Source: Granulicella pectinivorans
GTDB lineage: Bacteria; Acidobacteriota; Terriglobia; Terriglobales; Acidobacteriaceae
Direction of reading: 5' to 3'
Assembly: GCF_900114625.1 (NCBI RefSeq)
Contig: NZ_FOZL01000002.1
Span: 682,001 to 746,000 of the forward strand
Length of the DNA: 64,000 nt
Position numbers and translations under genes: made by a program. Positions 16,423 through 25,473 of this stretch are shown one piece after another (the stretch's first letter is position 1; each line of letters starts with the position of its first letter). The notes under the pieces were generated by a model, which saw only the letters and a program-made list of their open reading frames with translations, was not told the DNA's origin and made no database searches.

Positions 16423-17565
16423 ATGAGGATTTTTGGATTGCGCGCGGCGTTGGCCGCACTCGTCTTCGCCCCCGCCATTGCCTGCATCGCCCAGGAAAAA
16501 CCCGCTCCTCCCCCAGCCGACGTCCTCATCTTCACCAACGGCGATCAATTGACCGGAAAGCTCGTCCGCGCCCTCGGCGGAAACGTCACCTTCCACAGCG
16601 ACATGGCTGGCGACATCACCGTCTCCATCGACAAGATCAAGGGCCTGCGCGCGGCGGGAAACTTCGCCGTGCTCCGCAAGGACGCACCGATCACCCGGCA
16701 ACCCGTCGTGCCTGGTTCTTTCGCCATCGAAGATGGCAAACTCACGATCATGGTCAAGTCCGAGCCCGTCGAGACCCTGCCCGTCAAGGATGTCGAATAC
16801 ATCCTCGATGCTGCTGCCTATCAGCACGATATCGCCGCCAAACAAGGCATCCTGCAAGGTTGGAACGGGGTCATCACCGGCGGCGCAACGGTCGTGCGCT
16901 CAAGCTCCAACGGATCGACGTTCAACGTCGGCATCGCACTCATCCGCGTCCAGCCGATGGTCGATTTCCTGCCCAAACGCAACCGCACCACGGCGAACTT
17001 CACCGAGACTTACGATCAGCTCACCCAGGAAGTCCCTCCACCCGCCACCACCGTCAAAACCAGCATCATGCACGCCGACGCCGAGCGCGACGAATATATC
17101 AAGCCACGCTTCTACTACCTCGGCGAGGTCGCCTTCGACCATAACTTCTCGCAAGGTCTTGACCTGCAGCAGACCTACGGCGGTGGTTTCGGCTGGACGC
17201 CGATCCAGAAACCGAACCAGCAGCTCGACCTCAAGGCCGACATCCACTACGAAAAACAGAAGTTCTTCTCGCAGGACCCCGCAGTCGTCGTGACCAATCA
17301 GAATCTGATCGGATCCACCATCTCCGAAGCCTACCGCCGCAATCTTCCCCGGAAGATCGTCTTCACCCAGACTGCCAATATCCTCCCTGCCTTCAACAAC
17401 TCCGACGCCTACTCCGCGAACGTCTCCGCGATTTTGTCCGCGCCGGTCTTCAAACGCCTCAGCCTCACGGTGACGACCACGGACAACTTCCTCAACAATC
17501 CCGCCCCCGGTTACCAGAAGAACAGCTACCAGTTCATCACCGGGGTCAGCTACAACCTCCGCTGA
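16423..17565 (+). CDS. DUF481 (YdiY-like) outer membrane protein
   Basis: 380 aa. A signal peptide ends near residue 23 (ACIAQ). The N-terminal part has DVLIFTNGDQLTGKLVRALGG, the typical entry of DUF481 proteins that also carry a small SH3-like repeat. The C-terminal two-thirds is a predicted salt-inducible-type beta-barrel with alternating aromatic strands (GEVAFDHNFSQGL, LDLKADIHYEKQ) ending in YNLR. The E. coli homologue YdiY is an outer membrane protein of unknown role. It has no operon partner; the next gene is 200 bp away and also encodes a barrel protein. Confidence 0.85.
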   Translation: MRIFGLRAALAALVFAPAIACIAQEKPAPPPADVLIFTNGDQLTGKLVRALGGNVTFHSDMAGDITVSIDKIKGLRAAGNFAVLRKDAPITRQPVVPGSFAIEDGKLTIMVKSEPVETLPVKDVEYILDAAAYQHDIAAKQGILQGWNGVITGGATVVRSSSNGSTFNVGIALIRVQPMVDFLPKRNRTTANFTETYDQLTQEVPPPATTVKTSIMHADAERDEYIKPRFYYLGEVAFDHNFSQGLDLQQTYGGGFGWTPIQKPNQQLDLKADIHYEKQKFFSQDPAVVVTNQNLIGSTISEAYRRNLPRKIVFTQTANILPAFNNSDAYSANVSAILSAPVFKRLSLTVTTTDNFLNNPAPGYQKNSYQFITGVSYNLR

Positions 17566-17767
17566 TTCGCCGGAATGGGGGTGACGTGTCCGGTCCGGGC
17601 GCGTCGAACCCCTAACGGCTTCCCTCTGCGGCAATATCTGCGAGCCTCCGGCACGTCGCCGGGGGCCATGGATGTTCTAATAAGAGAGGTCCTGCACTAC
17701 AGCCTCCGGAAACCGCGGACGAGCTGGGCCACGAGATCGAAGAAGGATTCAGCAGAGGAAACGCTTG

Positions 17768-18460
17768 ATGTCTGGTATGGAACGGAAGATGAAGTGTGTA
17801 GCGGCGGCTCTCGTCGCTCTGGTGATGGTTGCGTACGTGGCTCCGGCCCAGGCGCAGATCAAGAGAACGAAGCGTGAATCCAGCGCCAACCGCAAGGCTC
17901 GTATCGAGCGGCAGACCGAGGAGACCTACTCCAAGCGCTGGGAGGTCTTCGGCGGCGGCGGCTATCTGCGCTTCCAGTCAGGCCAGTATCTGCAGCGCAA
18001 CAACGAGATCACCTGGGCCGTCAGCACCACCTATTTCCTGAACAAGAAGCTGGGCATCATGGGAGACGTGCGCGGAGCGTTCGGCAATGCCAAGGTGGGC
18101 AACAACATCTACGGCGTCTACAACCCGCTCATCACCGAGTACACCTTCCTCGGCGGCCCCACCTATCGCCTCTATGCCAAGCAGAAGCAGGCCGTCAGCG
18201 TGCAGGCCATGGGCGGATACGCTCTCGGCAACTTCGACGGCGGATCGAAGGCGATCCCCGCTCCCCTGCTCGGTATGTGGCCGACCTCGAATAAGCCGGT
18301 CTTCTCGGTGGGTGTCAGCTACGACTACAACTTCTACCCCAACCTCGCCTTCCGCGTCACGCCGACCTACGTCGGCACGACCTTCGGCAGCAAGCTCCAG
18401 AACAATGCAGGCGTCAACGCCGGTCTTGTGCTTCGCTTCGGCAAGCAGTCTCAGAAATAA
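17768..18460 (+). CDS. Outer membrane beta-barrel protein
   Basis: 230 aa. A signal peptide of about 27 residues ends in APAQAQ; next comes a basic stretch (KRTKRESSANRKARIERQ). The rest is a small barrel of about eight strands in the OmpA/OmpW-like style, rich in Gly and Tyr (VFGGGGYLRF, FLGGPTYRLYAK) and ending in LRFGKQSQK. No functional family can be named. GAGGAAA lies 7 nt before ATG 17768; the codon just before it, TTG, is a less likely start. A strong terminator follows 14 bp after the stop. Confidence 0.8.
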   Translation: MSGMERKMKCVAAALVALVMVAYVAPAQAQIKRTKRESSANRKARIERQTEETYSKRWEVFGGGGYLRFQSGQYLQRNNEITWAVSTTYFLNKKLGIMGDVRGAFGNAKVGNNIYGVYNPLITEYTFLGGPTYRLYAKQKQAVSVQAMGGYALGNFDGGSKAIPAPLLGMWPTSNKPVFSVGVSYDYNFYPNLAFRVTPTYVGTTFGSKLQNNAGVNAGLVLRFGKQSQK

Positions 18461-18474
18461 CCTCCTCACCACTC

Positions 18475-18512
18475 CATCGGGCCTGCGATCCACGTGCAGG
18501 CCCGATGCTTTT
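18475..18512 (+). terminator. Rho-independent terminator
   Basis: CATCGGGCCTGC, a 9-nt loop, then GCAGGCCCGATG followed by CTTTTT. It is a perfect 12-bp stem after the beta-barrel gene. Confidence 0.9.
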
Positions 18513-18673
18513 TAACCTCATCGCTGAACTGGTCGAGGAGCCAATTTTCGAGCAGCGCGAGGACCAGCCGATCTTGCCCTGGCAACATCGGTATATGCGT
18601 CACAACGCTTCTGCCTGCGGGCAGCGGGCCCGCCCGGCAGGACATCTGGTTTACCCTTATCTGGGGAAATAAC

Positions 18674-20215
18674 ATGAAGACCATCAAGCAGGACGATCTC
18701 ATCCAGAGCGTAGCCGACGCGCTCCAGTACATCAGCTTCTACCATCCCGTGGACTACATCACGAACCTGGCCCGCGCCTACGACCTTGAGCAATCACCCG
18801 CCGCCAAGGATGCCATCGCACAGATCCTCATCAACTCCCGCATGTGCGCCGAGGGCCACCGTCCCATCTGCCAGGACACCGGCATCGTCACCGCCTTCGT
18901 CAAGGTCGGCATGGAAGTTCAGTGGGAGGCCTCCAGCGTCTTCGGCATGATGGACATGCAGGGCATGATCGATGAAGGCGTCCGCGTCGCCTGGCGCAAC
19001 TCCGACAACGTCCTCCGCCCCAGCCTGCTGGCGGACCCAGCCTTCACCCGCCGCAACACCGGCGACAACACCCCCGCCATGGTCGTCGTCACGCTGGTAG
19101 CCGGAGACGCCGTAGACATCACCGTAGCCTCAAAAGGTGGCGGAAGCGAAGCCAAATCCAAGTTCGTGATGCTGAATCCCTCCGACTCGGTCGTCGACTG
19201 GGTTCTCAAGACCGTCCCCACCATGGGCGCCGGCTGGTGTCCCCCCGGCATGCTCGGCATCGGCATCGGCGGCACCGCCGAGAAGGCCATGGTCATGGCG
19301 AAAGAGTCTCTCATGGACCCCATCGACATGCAGGAACTCCTCGCCCGCGGCCCCCAGACCAACGTCGAAAAGCTCCGCATCGAGCTCTACGAGAAGGTGA
19401 ACCGCCTCGGCATCGGCGCCCAGGGCCTCGGCGGCCTGACGACCGTGCTCGACGTCAAGATCATGGACTACCCCACGCACGCCGCCAACCTGCCCGTGGC
19501 CATGATCCCCAACTGCGCCGCCACCCGCCACCTCCACATCCGCCTCGACGGCTCCGGCCCCGTCATGACCGACCCGCCATCCCTCGACGCCTGGCCGAAG
19601 CTCACCTACGACGTCCACAGCGCCCGCCGCGTCAACCTCGACACCGTCACCAAGGAAGAAGTGAAAACCTGGAAGCCCGGCGAGGTCGTCCTGCTCTCCG
19701 GCAAGCTCCTCACCGGCCGCGACGCCGCCCACAAGCGCCTCACCGACATGCTCAACCGCGGCGAAAAGCTCCCTGTCGACTTCAAGGGACGCTTCATCTA
19801 CTACGTCGGCCCGGTCGAGGCCGTGCGCGACGAAGCCGTAGGCCCCGCCGGCCCCACCACCGCCACCCGCATGGACAAGTTCACCCGCCAGATGCTCGAG
19901 CAGACCGGCCTCCTCGGCATGATCGGCAAGGCCGAACGCGGCCCCGAAGCCATCGCCGCCATCCGCGACAACGAAGCCGTCTACCTGATGGCCGTCGGCG
20001 GCGCAGCCTACCTCGTCTCAAAGGCCATCAAACACTCGAAACTCCTCGCCTTCGCCGACCTTGGGATGGAAGCCATCTACGAGTTCGAGGTCCAGGACAT
20101 GCCCGTCACCGTCGCCGTCGACGCCCAGGGAACCAGCGTCCACATCACCGGCCCCGCCGAGTGGAGCCAGAAGATCGCCCAGGGTGTCGGCAACCTGCCC
20201 ATCTTCGGCCAGTAG
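18674..20215 (+). CDS. Class I fumarate hydratase, single-chain
   Basis: 513 aa. Alpha and beta parts of the iron-sulfur hydro-lyase family are fused, as in FumA. Motifs include RPICQDTGIVTAFVKVG and WCPPGMLGIGIGGTAEKAM with likely cluster cysteines, PNCAATRHLH, and in the C-terminal half GRDAAHKR and YVGPVEAV with GPAGPTTATRMD. It catalyses reversible hydration of fumarate to L-malate in the citric acid cycle with an oxygen-sensitive [4Fe-4S] cluster. Close relatives act on tartrate, but the overall pattern fits fumarase best. GGGG precedes ATG 18674 by 9 nt. It stands alone between a terminator and a hairpin-rich gap. Confidence 0.9.
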   Translation: MKTIKQDDLIQSVADALQYISFYHPVDYITNLARAYDLEQSPAAKDAIAQILINSRMCAEGHRPICQDTGIVTAFVKVGMEVQWEASSVFGMMDMQGMIDEGVRVAWRNSDNVLRPSLLADPAFTRRNTGDNTPAMVVVTLVAGDAVDITVASKGGGSEAKSKFVMLNPSDSVVDWVLKTVPTMGAGWCPPGMLGIGIGGTAEKAMVMAKESLMDPIDMQELLARGPQTNVEKLRIELYEKVNRLGIGAQGLGGLTTVLDVKIMDYPTHAANLPVAMIPNCAATRHLHIRLDGSGPVMTDPPSLDAWPKLTYDVHSARRVNLDTVTKEEVKTWKPGEVVLLSGKLLTGRDAAHKRLTDMLNRGEKLPVDFKGRFIYYVGPVEAVRDEAVGPAGPTTATRMDKFTRQMLEQTGLLGMIGKAERGPEAIAAIRDNEAVYLMAVGGAAYLVSKAIKHSKLLAFADLGMEAIYEFEVQDMPVTVAVDAQGTSVHITGPAEWSQKIAQGVGNLPIFGQ

Positions 20216-20220
20216 CCCTC

Positions 20221-20277
20221 GTTCGTGTCATCCCCCGTCGCAGCGGGCCATCGCAGCGATGGGGATGACCACGAAAC
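20221..20277 (+). terminator. Long imperfect hairpin after the fumarase gene
   Basis: GTCATCCCC (20227-20235) and GGGGATGAC (20261-20269) pair. The stem can be extended with bulges by GTTCGTG and CACGAAAC. A second small dyad, AACAGC/GCTGTT, follows. It starts 6 bp after the fumarase stop, without a clean T-run, and is a probable transcription stop or mRNA-stabilising structure. Confidence 0.45.
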
Positions 20278-20359
20278 AAACGGCAACAGCTGCTGTTATT
20301 TCTTCCCGCCTCTTCCGTCTTTTCCCCACAGTCTTTTCTCTTCCCTGCATCCAACCAAC

Positions 20360-21493
20360 ATGTCCATCCTCCAAGCCAATCACCGCTGGTTCCTGGCCAT
20401 CTTCCTCTTCTGCGCCGCCATCTTCCTCGCCAACGCAGCCCACTACATCCTCTTCCGCGTCCTCAAGCGCAAGGAGGCCGAGGGCACCAGCGAGTTCGCT
20501 CCCGGATGGGGTATCCAGCGGCACCTCGCCCACCCCGCCCGCGCCATCTTCCTCATCACCTGCACCCTCTTCATCCTGCCCAGCATCCCCCACCTGCCCG
20601 ACAACTGGGAAGACATCATCCGCCAGGGACTCATCATGTCCCTCATCCTCTCGCTCGGCTGGATGGCCGCCGGCGGCGTCTACGTCGCGCAGACCCTACT
20701 GCTCAAAAAGTACGACCTCAACGCCGAGAACAACGTCCGCGCCCGCCGCGTCCACACCCAGTTCCAACTCTTCCGCCGGCTCATCATCGGCTTCATCATG
20801 GTGGTCACCCTCGGCGCTCTCCTCTGGAGCTTCCACGACCCACGCATCTGGCACTACGGCACCGGCCTGCTCGCCTCCGCCGGGGTGGCCTCCCTCGTCC
20901 TCGCCACCGCCGCCAAATCCACCGCGTCCAACGTCCTCGCCGGCCTGCAGATCGCCCTCACCGAACCCATCCGCCTGGACGACGTCGTCATCGTGCAGGG
21001 GGAGTGGGGCCGCATCGAGGAGATCACCACCGCCTACGTCGTCATCCGCATCTGGGACCAGCGCCGCCTCATCGTGCCGCTCAGCTACTTCATCGAAAAT
21101 TCGTTCCAGAACTGGACCCGCGAGTCCGCCGAGATCCTCGGCACGGCCTTCCTCTACGTCGACTACTCCATCCCAGTCGCCGAACTTCGCGCACAGCTCG
21201 ACCGGATCGTCCACCCATCCAAGCTCTGGGACGGCCGCGTCTGCGGTCTCCAGGTCACCAACCTCACTGAAAAGACCATGGAGCTCCGCTGCTTGATGAG
21301 CTCACGGAACGCCAGTGAAAGCTTCGACCTGCGCTGCCTCGTCCGCGAAGAGATGACCGCCTACATCCAGCAGCACTACCCCGACGCCTTCCCCACCACC
21401 CGCATGTCGTTTCAGCAGACCGGCACGTCTACCGAAACGTCCCGAAGTGCGCCTCTTCCGGCCTTTCCGAAGCATCGAGGAACTGAATCGTAG
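20360..21493 (+). CDS. Mechanosensitive ion channel, MscS family
   Basis: 377 aa. Four predicted membrane helices occupy about residues 10-190. The last carries the pore-lining Ala/Gly pattern (GLLASAGVASLVLATAAKSTASNVLAGL), followed by the cytoplasmic beta domain TEPIRLDDVVIVQGEWGRIEEI and VPLSYFIENSFQNWTR. It should gate under membrane tension to release solutes during osmotic downshift. I chose ATG 20360 because the hydrophobic N-terminus begins directly after it; the frame extends upstream only through the hairpin region, and no ribosome site is visible. The last 65 nt overlap the 3' end of the convergent propeller gene. Confidence 0.88.
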   Translation: MSILQANHRWFLAIFLFCAAIFLANAAHYILFRVLKRKEAEGTSEFAPGWGIQRHLAHPARAIFLITCTLFILPSIPHLPDNWEDIIRQGLIMSLILSLGWMAAGGVYVAQTLLLKKYDLNAENNVRARRVHTQFQLFRRLIIGFIMVVTLGALLWSFHDPRIWHYGTGLLASAGVASLVLATAAKSTASNVLAGLQIALTEPIRLDDVVIVQGEWGRIEEITTAYVVIRIWDQRRLIVPLSYFIENSFQNWTRESAEILGTAFLYVDYSIPVAELRAQLDRIVHPSKLWDGRVCGLQVTNLTEKTMELRCLMSSRNASESFDLRCLVREEMTAYIQQHYPDAFPTTRMSFQQTGTSTETSRSAPLPAFPKHRGTES

Positions 21494-22358
21494 TCGCCGG
21501 GCCCAGGTTCGGATCCTTCCACTGCTTCAGCACCCAAACCAGCTTCTTGTCGGGCGTCACCTCGATCGCCTGCAGGGTGTCCGCGCTCACCTGGCCGCTC
21601 CACTCATTGCCCCAGTTGTTGATCACGGTATTGCCATTGGGCAGCCGCCAGGCCAGTTGAAGATTGTCGAACCTCACCGTGGGCGTATCCTCCGGCTTCC
21701 AGTTCCACACCGAGTCGCCCCGCCGCGTAATCTCCCGCACTCCGCCCTTATCCGTGATCAGCACATTGCCGTTCTCGAGCGGCGTCACACCCCACACCCC
21801 CGTGCCCGGAAACGACCAGAGCTCATGGCCCTCGGAGTCGTACTCCACCACCTTGCTCAAATCCATGTGCGCGACCAGAAGCGTCCCCTGCGGCGTCAGC
21901 CGAGCGTGCCGAAACTGCCCATGCGTGCTCTGCGGATTCTTTACCGGAAGCTGGATCTCTTTTTCGATCGCGTTGGTCCGAATATTCACGACCCGCAGCA
22001 GGGCCGGGTTCCCATTCTGGATATACAACACCCGGTCCAGCCCGATCGGCACCGCCGTATGCACCTCATGCCCTGCGGGGACGTCGTACCGCCAGATCAC
22101 CTTCTTCTCCGGCGTAATCTCCTCCACCGCGAACTGGTGCGCGAAGAGGATGTTCCCATTCGAGAGCATCACCGCATCCGAGACCTCGCCCTTGCCCTCC
22201 GGCTCATCGAACGACCACGCCACCTTGCCGCCCTTCAGTACAAAGAGCTTCCTGTCATGCGATTCCCCCGCGTAGAAGAAGTCATGCCGCGCAAGGTCGG
22301 TCGATTGAGCAAACGCGGCGACAGGCAGGGCCAGAACGGAAAGAAGAAGAAGGCGCAT
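21429..22358 (-). CDS. Secreted beta-propeller (PQQ/WD-like repeat) protein
   Basis: 309 aa. A signal peptide ends at about residue 17 (VAAFAQ). The rest is made of repeated blades of about 40 residues, each with a Trp or Phe near WSF or WRYD patterns: KVAWSFDEPEGKGEVSDAV, KVIWRYDVPAGHEV, HELWSFPGTGVWGV and SVWNWKPED. This resembles PQQ-like or arylsulfotransferase-like propellers, but no catalytic residues can be named. The function is unknown, probably periplasmic. Start ATG 22358 is chosen for the signal peptide. The 3' end overlaps the MscS gene by 65 nt on the opposite strand. Confidence 0.8.
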   Translation of the reverse strand: MRLLLLSVLALPVAAFAQSTDLARHDFFYAGESHDRKLFVLKGGKVAWSFDEPEGKGEVSDAVMLSNGNILFAHQFAVEEITPEKKVIWRYDVPAGHEVHTAVPIGLDRVLYIQNGNPALLRVVNIRTNAIEKEIQLPVKNPQSTHGQFRHARLTPQGTLLVAHMDLSKVVEYDSEGHELWSFPGTGVWGVTPLENGNVLITDKGGVREITRRGDSVWNWKPEDTPTVRFDNLQLAWRLPNGNTVINNWGNEWSGQVSADTLQAIEVTPDKKLVWVLKQWKDPNLGPATTIQFLDASERPEEAHFGTFR

Positions 22359-22459
22359 GGAGGGATGAAACCTCAGGGAGAGTTTGGACAGGACCGCGCA
22401 CCCGAATGGCACGCGACCACCATCTTACGCGCCGTCTCGAAGATGCAATGGGAGAAAAA

Positions 22460-23152
22460 CTAGGCCACCGGTGAGTTCGCCTGCGGAGCCTTCCGCCGGC
22501 TCAAAACAGCCGTCCGCCGGCCACGCCGCTTATCCGAGGCATGGTCGATCTTCTTCCAGAAACCGATAAAGTAGTCCACCGCCGAGATAATTGAAACGAT
22601 CGTCATCCAGTAGATCGCCGTCACCGCGATCAGATGCACCGCGACGATGAACCCACCCCAGTTCCAGTAGTCCCACCGATGCGCCAGAATCGCCGCTACC
22701 ACCGACACGATCTGGATGACCGTCTTCAGCTTCCCGATCTCGCTCGCCTCGATCGTAAAGCCCTCCGCCGATGCAATCGAACGCAGCCCCGACACCAGGA
22801 ACTCACGCCCAATCACCACCACCGCAATCCAGGGCGGAACCAGCCGCGGGTTATACGCGACCAGAATGATAAAAGCCGCCGTCACCATCAGCTTGTCGGC
22901 CAGCGGGTCCAGCAGCATCCCCATCGTCGTAATCTGCTTGCGTCTGCGCGCCAGGTATCCATCCAGACCGTCGGTAATCGAAGCCAGAATAAACACAATC
23001 GACGCAGCGATCTCCTGCTCCGCGCCACGCAGCCCCGTCGCCGTAGGCGGCACAATTGCGTTGAGCGTATGCAGGCCGTGCGACGACATGATCCAGATCA
23101 GCAGCGGCACGCTGGCAATGCGGCTCATCGTAATGGAGTTCGGCAGATTCAT
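22460..23152 (-). CDS. pgsA: CDP-diacylglycerol-glycerol-3-phosphate 3-phosphatidyltransferase
   Basis: 230 aa. It begins MNLPNSITMSRI as usual for PgsA and carries the CDP-alcohol phosphotransferase motif DGLDGYLARRR...GMLLDPLADK (about 62-90) with the metal-binding aspartates. About five to six membrane helices. It makes phosphatidylglycerophosphate from CDP-diacylglycerol and glycerol 3-phosphate, the committed step to phosphatidylglycerol and cardiolipin. The C-terminus carries a basic tail (DKRRGRRTAVLSRRK), slightly longer than usual. No operon partner is evident. It is divergent from the lipoprotein gene. Confidence 0.93.
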   Translation of the reverse strand: MNLPNSITMSRIASVPLLIWIMSSHGLHTLNAIVPPTATGLRGAEQEIAASIVFILASITDGLDGYLARRRKQITTMGMLLDPLADKLMVTAAFIILVAYNPRLVPPWIAVVVIGREFLVSGLRSIASAEGFTIEASEIGKLKTVIQIVSVVAAILAHRWDYWNWGGFIVAVHLIAVTAIYWMTIVSIISAVDYFIGFWKKIDHASDKRRGRRTAVLSRRKAPQANSPVA

Positions 23153-23328
23153 CGAGAAAGATTCACCGCCACTTCGGAAGGAACGGTTACCAGCATTCTG
23201 TCACATCCACCCATCCCTCGGGGAGATACCGTCCAACCGCCAAAGATTCCGAGCGACATTTCCCCATTCCGAACGTTTACAACCCCAGGGTGCAAGCAAG
23301 ACGGAACGTCACCCCACGGAGAAATGCC

Positions 23329-23664
23329 ATGAAAACTGCCTCACTCACCCTGCCGTCTGCCCTGTTTGCGGCTCTTTTGCTCGCCGGATGCTCGCATCCC
23401 ACCTACTACGCCCCTCCCCCGCCGCCGCCACCCGCCTACGCCGTGCCGCCCCTGATCGAACGAGCCCACCAGGAAGGCTTCCGCTGGGGTACCCAGATGG
23501 GCGCACGGGACATCTCCAACAACCTCGGACACCACCCCCGCCAGGACCGCGTCTTCCACGACACCCCCGGTTACGAACCCAACATGGGGCCCTACGAGCC
23601 CTATCGCGACGCCTTCCGCCAGGCCTACCTCGACGGATACGAACGCGCCTACTACCGCCGCTAA
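23329..23664 (+). CDS. Small predicted lipoprotein with proline stretch
   Basis: 111 aa. Signal sequence with lipobox LLAGC (Cys near residue 20), followed directly by a Pro/Tyr-rich linker (YYAPPPPPPPAY). A C-terminal domain has repeated Tyr and Arg (YEPYRDAFRQAYLDGYERAYYRR) that may form an amphipathic helix. It is probably anchored to the inner leaflet of the outer membrane and touches the periplasm or cell wall. The family is not recognised. GGAG lies 6-7 nt before ATG 23329. It ends just before a bidirectional terminator shared with the glutamate dehydrogenase gene. Confidence 0.75.
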   Translation: MKTASLTLPSALFAALLLAGCSHPTYYAPPPPPPPAYAVPPLIERAHQEGFRWGTQMGARDISNNLGHHPRQDRVFHDTPGYEPNMGPYEPYRDAFRQAYLDGYERAYYRR

Positions 23665-23667
23665 CGC

Positions 23668-23706
23668 AAAACGCCCTGCCCTTCCGCGAGGAAGCGCAGG
23701 GCGTTT
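23668..23706. terminator. Bidirectional terminator between convergent genes
   Basis: AAACGCCCTGC and GCAGGGCGTTT form an 11-bp perfect stem with A/T flanks on both sides. It lies between the stops at 23664 (plus) and 23718 (minus). Confidence 0.85.
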
Positions 23707-23717
23707 CAACCACCAGA

Positions 23718-25076
23718 TTAGGCGTAGATCCCACGCTGCTTCGTCGTATAGGCCACCCGGTCGATCGCCAGCATGTACGCCGCCGTCCGGTTGTTCACCT
23801 GGTGCGACTTCGCATAGCTCAACACGTCGTCGAAGCTGTCGATCATAATGCGCTCCAGCCGCTGGTTCACTTCGGCTTCGGTCCAGAAGTACCCCATGCG
23901 GTCCTGTACCCACTCAAAGTAGCTCGTCGTCACGCCTCCCGCGTTGGCCAGGATGTCCGGAATCACAAACACCCCTTTCGCCTCCAGGATGTCGTCCGCC
24001 ACAATCGTCGTCGGCCCGTTCGCACCCTCGCACAGAATCCGGCACTGCAGCTTGTCCGCGTTCTGGCTGGTGATCACATTCTCCGTTGCGGCGGGAATCA
24101 GAATCTCGCACGGCCACGTCAGCAGCTCGGACTTATCGACCGCGACGCCGCCGGCAAAGCCGTTGATCGTCCCCGCCTTCGCCCGATGCTCCAACAACGC
24201 GCCGATATCCAAACCCTCCGGATTCGAAAGCGCCCCGTCATACTCCGCCAGTCCGATGATCGTGTAGCCCTTATCGAACAGAATCTTCGCTGCATTCGAC
24301 CCGACATTGCCAAAGCCCTGCACGATCACCCGGCATCCCTGCACCGGCATATCCAGGGCCTTCAGCGCCTGATCGCACACCACGGCGATCCCTCGCCCGG
24401 TAGCCTCGCGGCGTCCGCGCGAGCCGCCAATATTCACCGGCTTGCCCGTCACCACCGACGTCACCGTCTGCCGCATGTGCATGGAATACGTGTCCATGAT
24501 CCACGCCATCGTCTGCTCGTTCGTGCCCATGTCCGGCGCGGGCACGTCCTTCTCAGGCCCGATAAACTCAATCAGCTCAGCCGTATAGCGCCGCGTCATC
24601 CTCTCCAGTTCGCCCTGCGACATCTTTTTCGGATCGCAGATCACACCGCCCTTCGCGCCGCCGAACGGAATATTCACCACCGCGCACTTCCAGGTCATCC
24701 AGCTCGCCAGTGCCCTCACCTCGTCCAGCGATACATCCGGCGAAAACCGAATTCCGCCCTTCGCCGGTCCGCGTGCGATCGAGTGCTGCACCCGATACCC
24801 TGTGAAAACCTCAATCGTTCCATCGTCCATCCCCACCGGAATGTGAACGATGATCTCCCGCGCCGGCGACCGCAGCACCTTGCAGATGCCCGGATCCAGC
24901 TTCAGCTTTTCGGCAGCAAGATCGAACCGGGCGGCCTGTGCCTCCCAGGGATTCGTCTCTTCTTCCAACGTCAACTTCTTAACTTCAGTGTGTTCCAGCG
25001 TCATCGTTGCCATCTTGTCTTGTTCCTTCTTCTTGGCAGCTCGTAGGGCTGCGGGTACAAATGATTCTCCGGCCAT
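23718..25076 (-). CDS. gdhA: Glutamate dehydrogenase (Glu/Leu/Phe/Val family)
   Basis: 452 aa. Substrate and catalytic lysines are in ARGPAKGGIRF and PFGGAKGGVICDP. The dehydrogenase signature region and the Rossmann motif VIVQGFGNVGSNAA follow near residue 260. This matches NAD(P)-dependent glutamate dehydrogenases of the about 420-aa hexameric type, with an N-terminal extension of about 20-30 residues rich in Lys. It interconverts glutamate with 2-oxoglutarate and ammonium. GAGGAGAGCGCA sits just before ATG 25076 and decides that start; internal ATGs (for example residue 22) are alternatives. Other members of the family act on leucine or valine. Cofactor preference cannot be read safely from sequence. 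Confidence 0.9.
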   Translation of the reverse strand: MAGESFVPAALRAAKKKEQDKMATMTLEHTEVKKLTLEEETNPWEAQAARFDLAAEKLKLDPGICKVLRSPAREIIVHIPVGMDDGTIEVFTGYRVQHSIARGPAKGGIRFSPDVSLDEVRALASWMTWKCAVVNIPFGGAKGGVICDPKKMSQGELERMTRRYTAELIEFIGPEKDVPAPDMGTNEQTMAWIMDTYSMHMRQTVTSVVTGKPVNIGGSRGRREATGRGIAVVCDQALKALDMPVQGCRVIVQGFGNVGSNAAKILFDKGYTIIGLAEYDGALSNPEGLDIGALLEHRAKAGTINGFAGGVAVDKSELLTWPCEILIPAATENVITSQNADKLQCRILCEGANGPTTIVADDILEAKGVFVIPDILANAGGVTTSYFEWVQDRMGYFWTEAEVNQRLERIMIDSFDDVLSYAKSHQVNNRTAAYMLAIDRVAYTTKQRGIYA

Positions 25077-25234
25077 TGCGCTCTCCTCATCGGTGACATG
25101 TCAGCCCGGGGAGCATAAAAGGTTCGACCAGACCGGTCTGTGGCCCAACCCGCGAAGTATAGGCTCCTCTCATTACGATGATCAAACTCGCGGCAGCGAC
25201 TGCATATTTACGATCCACAGGACGAACACGCGCT

Positions 25235-25444
25235 ATGGGTGAAATCCTCCAACTGGTTTATAGGCTCGGTATCGCAGCCGCGGTCTTCGCCGTGCTGCTT
25301 CTTGCAGCCTTTCTGGTCCGAAGACTGTTCGAAAGCCCGAAGACGAGAAAGCGGATCATCCTTGGCACGACGGCGATGTATCTGGCGTGCCTGATCGCCT
25401 GCTTCGGTTTCATCGCATTCATCCTGAGCGGGAATCTGAACTAG
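25235..25444 (+). CDS. Small two-helix membrane protein
   Basis: 69 aa. Two hydrophobic helices (about 8-28 and 44-65) are separated by a basic loop RRLFESPKTRKRIILG. It is not recognised. AGGA lies about 10 nt before ATG 25235; the frame also has an ATG at 25178 that lacks a ribosome site and would add a non-hydrophobic stretch. The gene ends 29 bp before trpE on the same strand, but trpE appears to have its own promoter. Confidence 0.6.
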   Translation: MGEILQLVYRLGIAAAVFAVLLLAAFLVRRLFESPKTRKRIILGTTAMYLACLIACFGFIAFILSGNLN

Positions 25445-25460
25445 ACCGCCCTTCCGCAGC

Positions 25461-25466
25461 TATCAT
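25461..25466 (+). promoter_or_regulatory. Candidate -10 box (TATCAT) of trpE
   Basis: TATCAT ends 7 nt before ATG 25474. No ribosome site and no space for a trp leader peptide between it and the start, so a classical attenuator is not present at this position. Confidence 0.4.
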
Positions 25467-25473
25467 TACTTCT

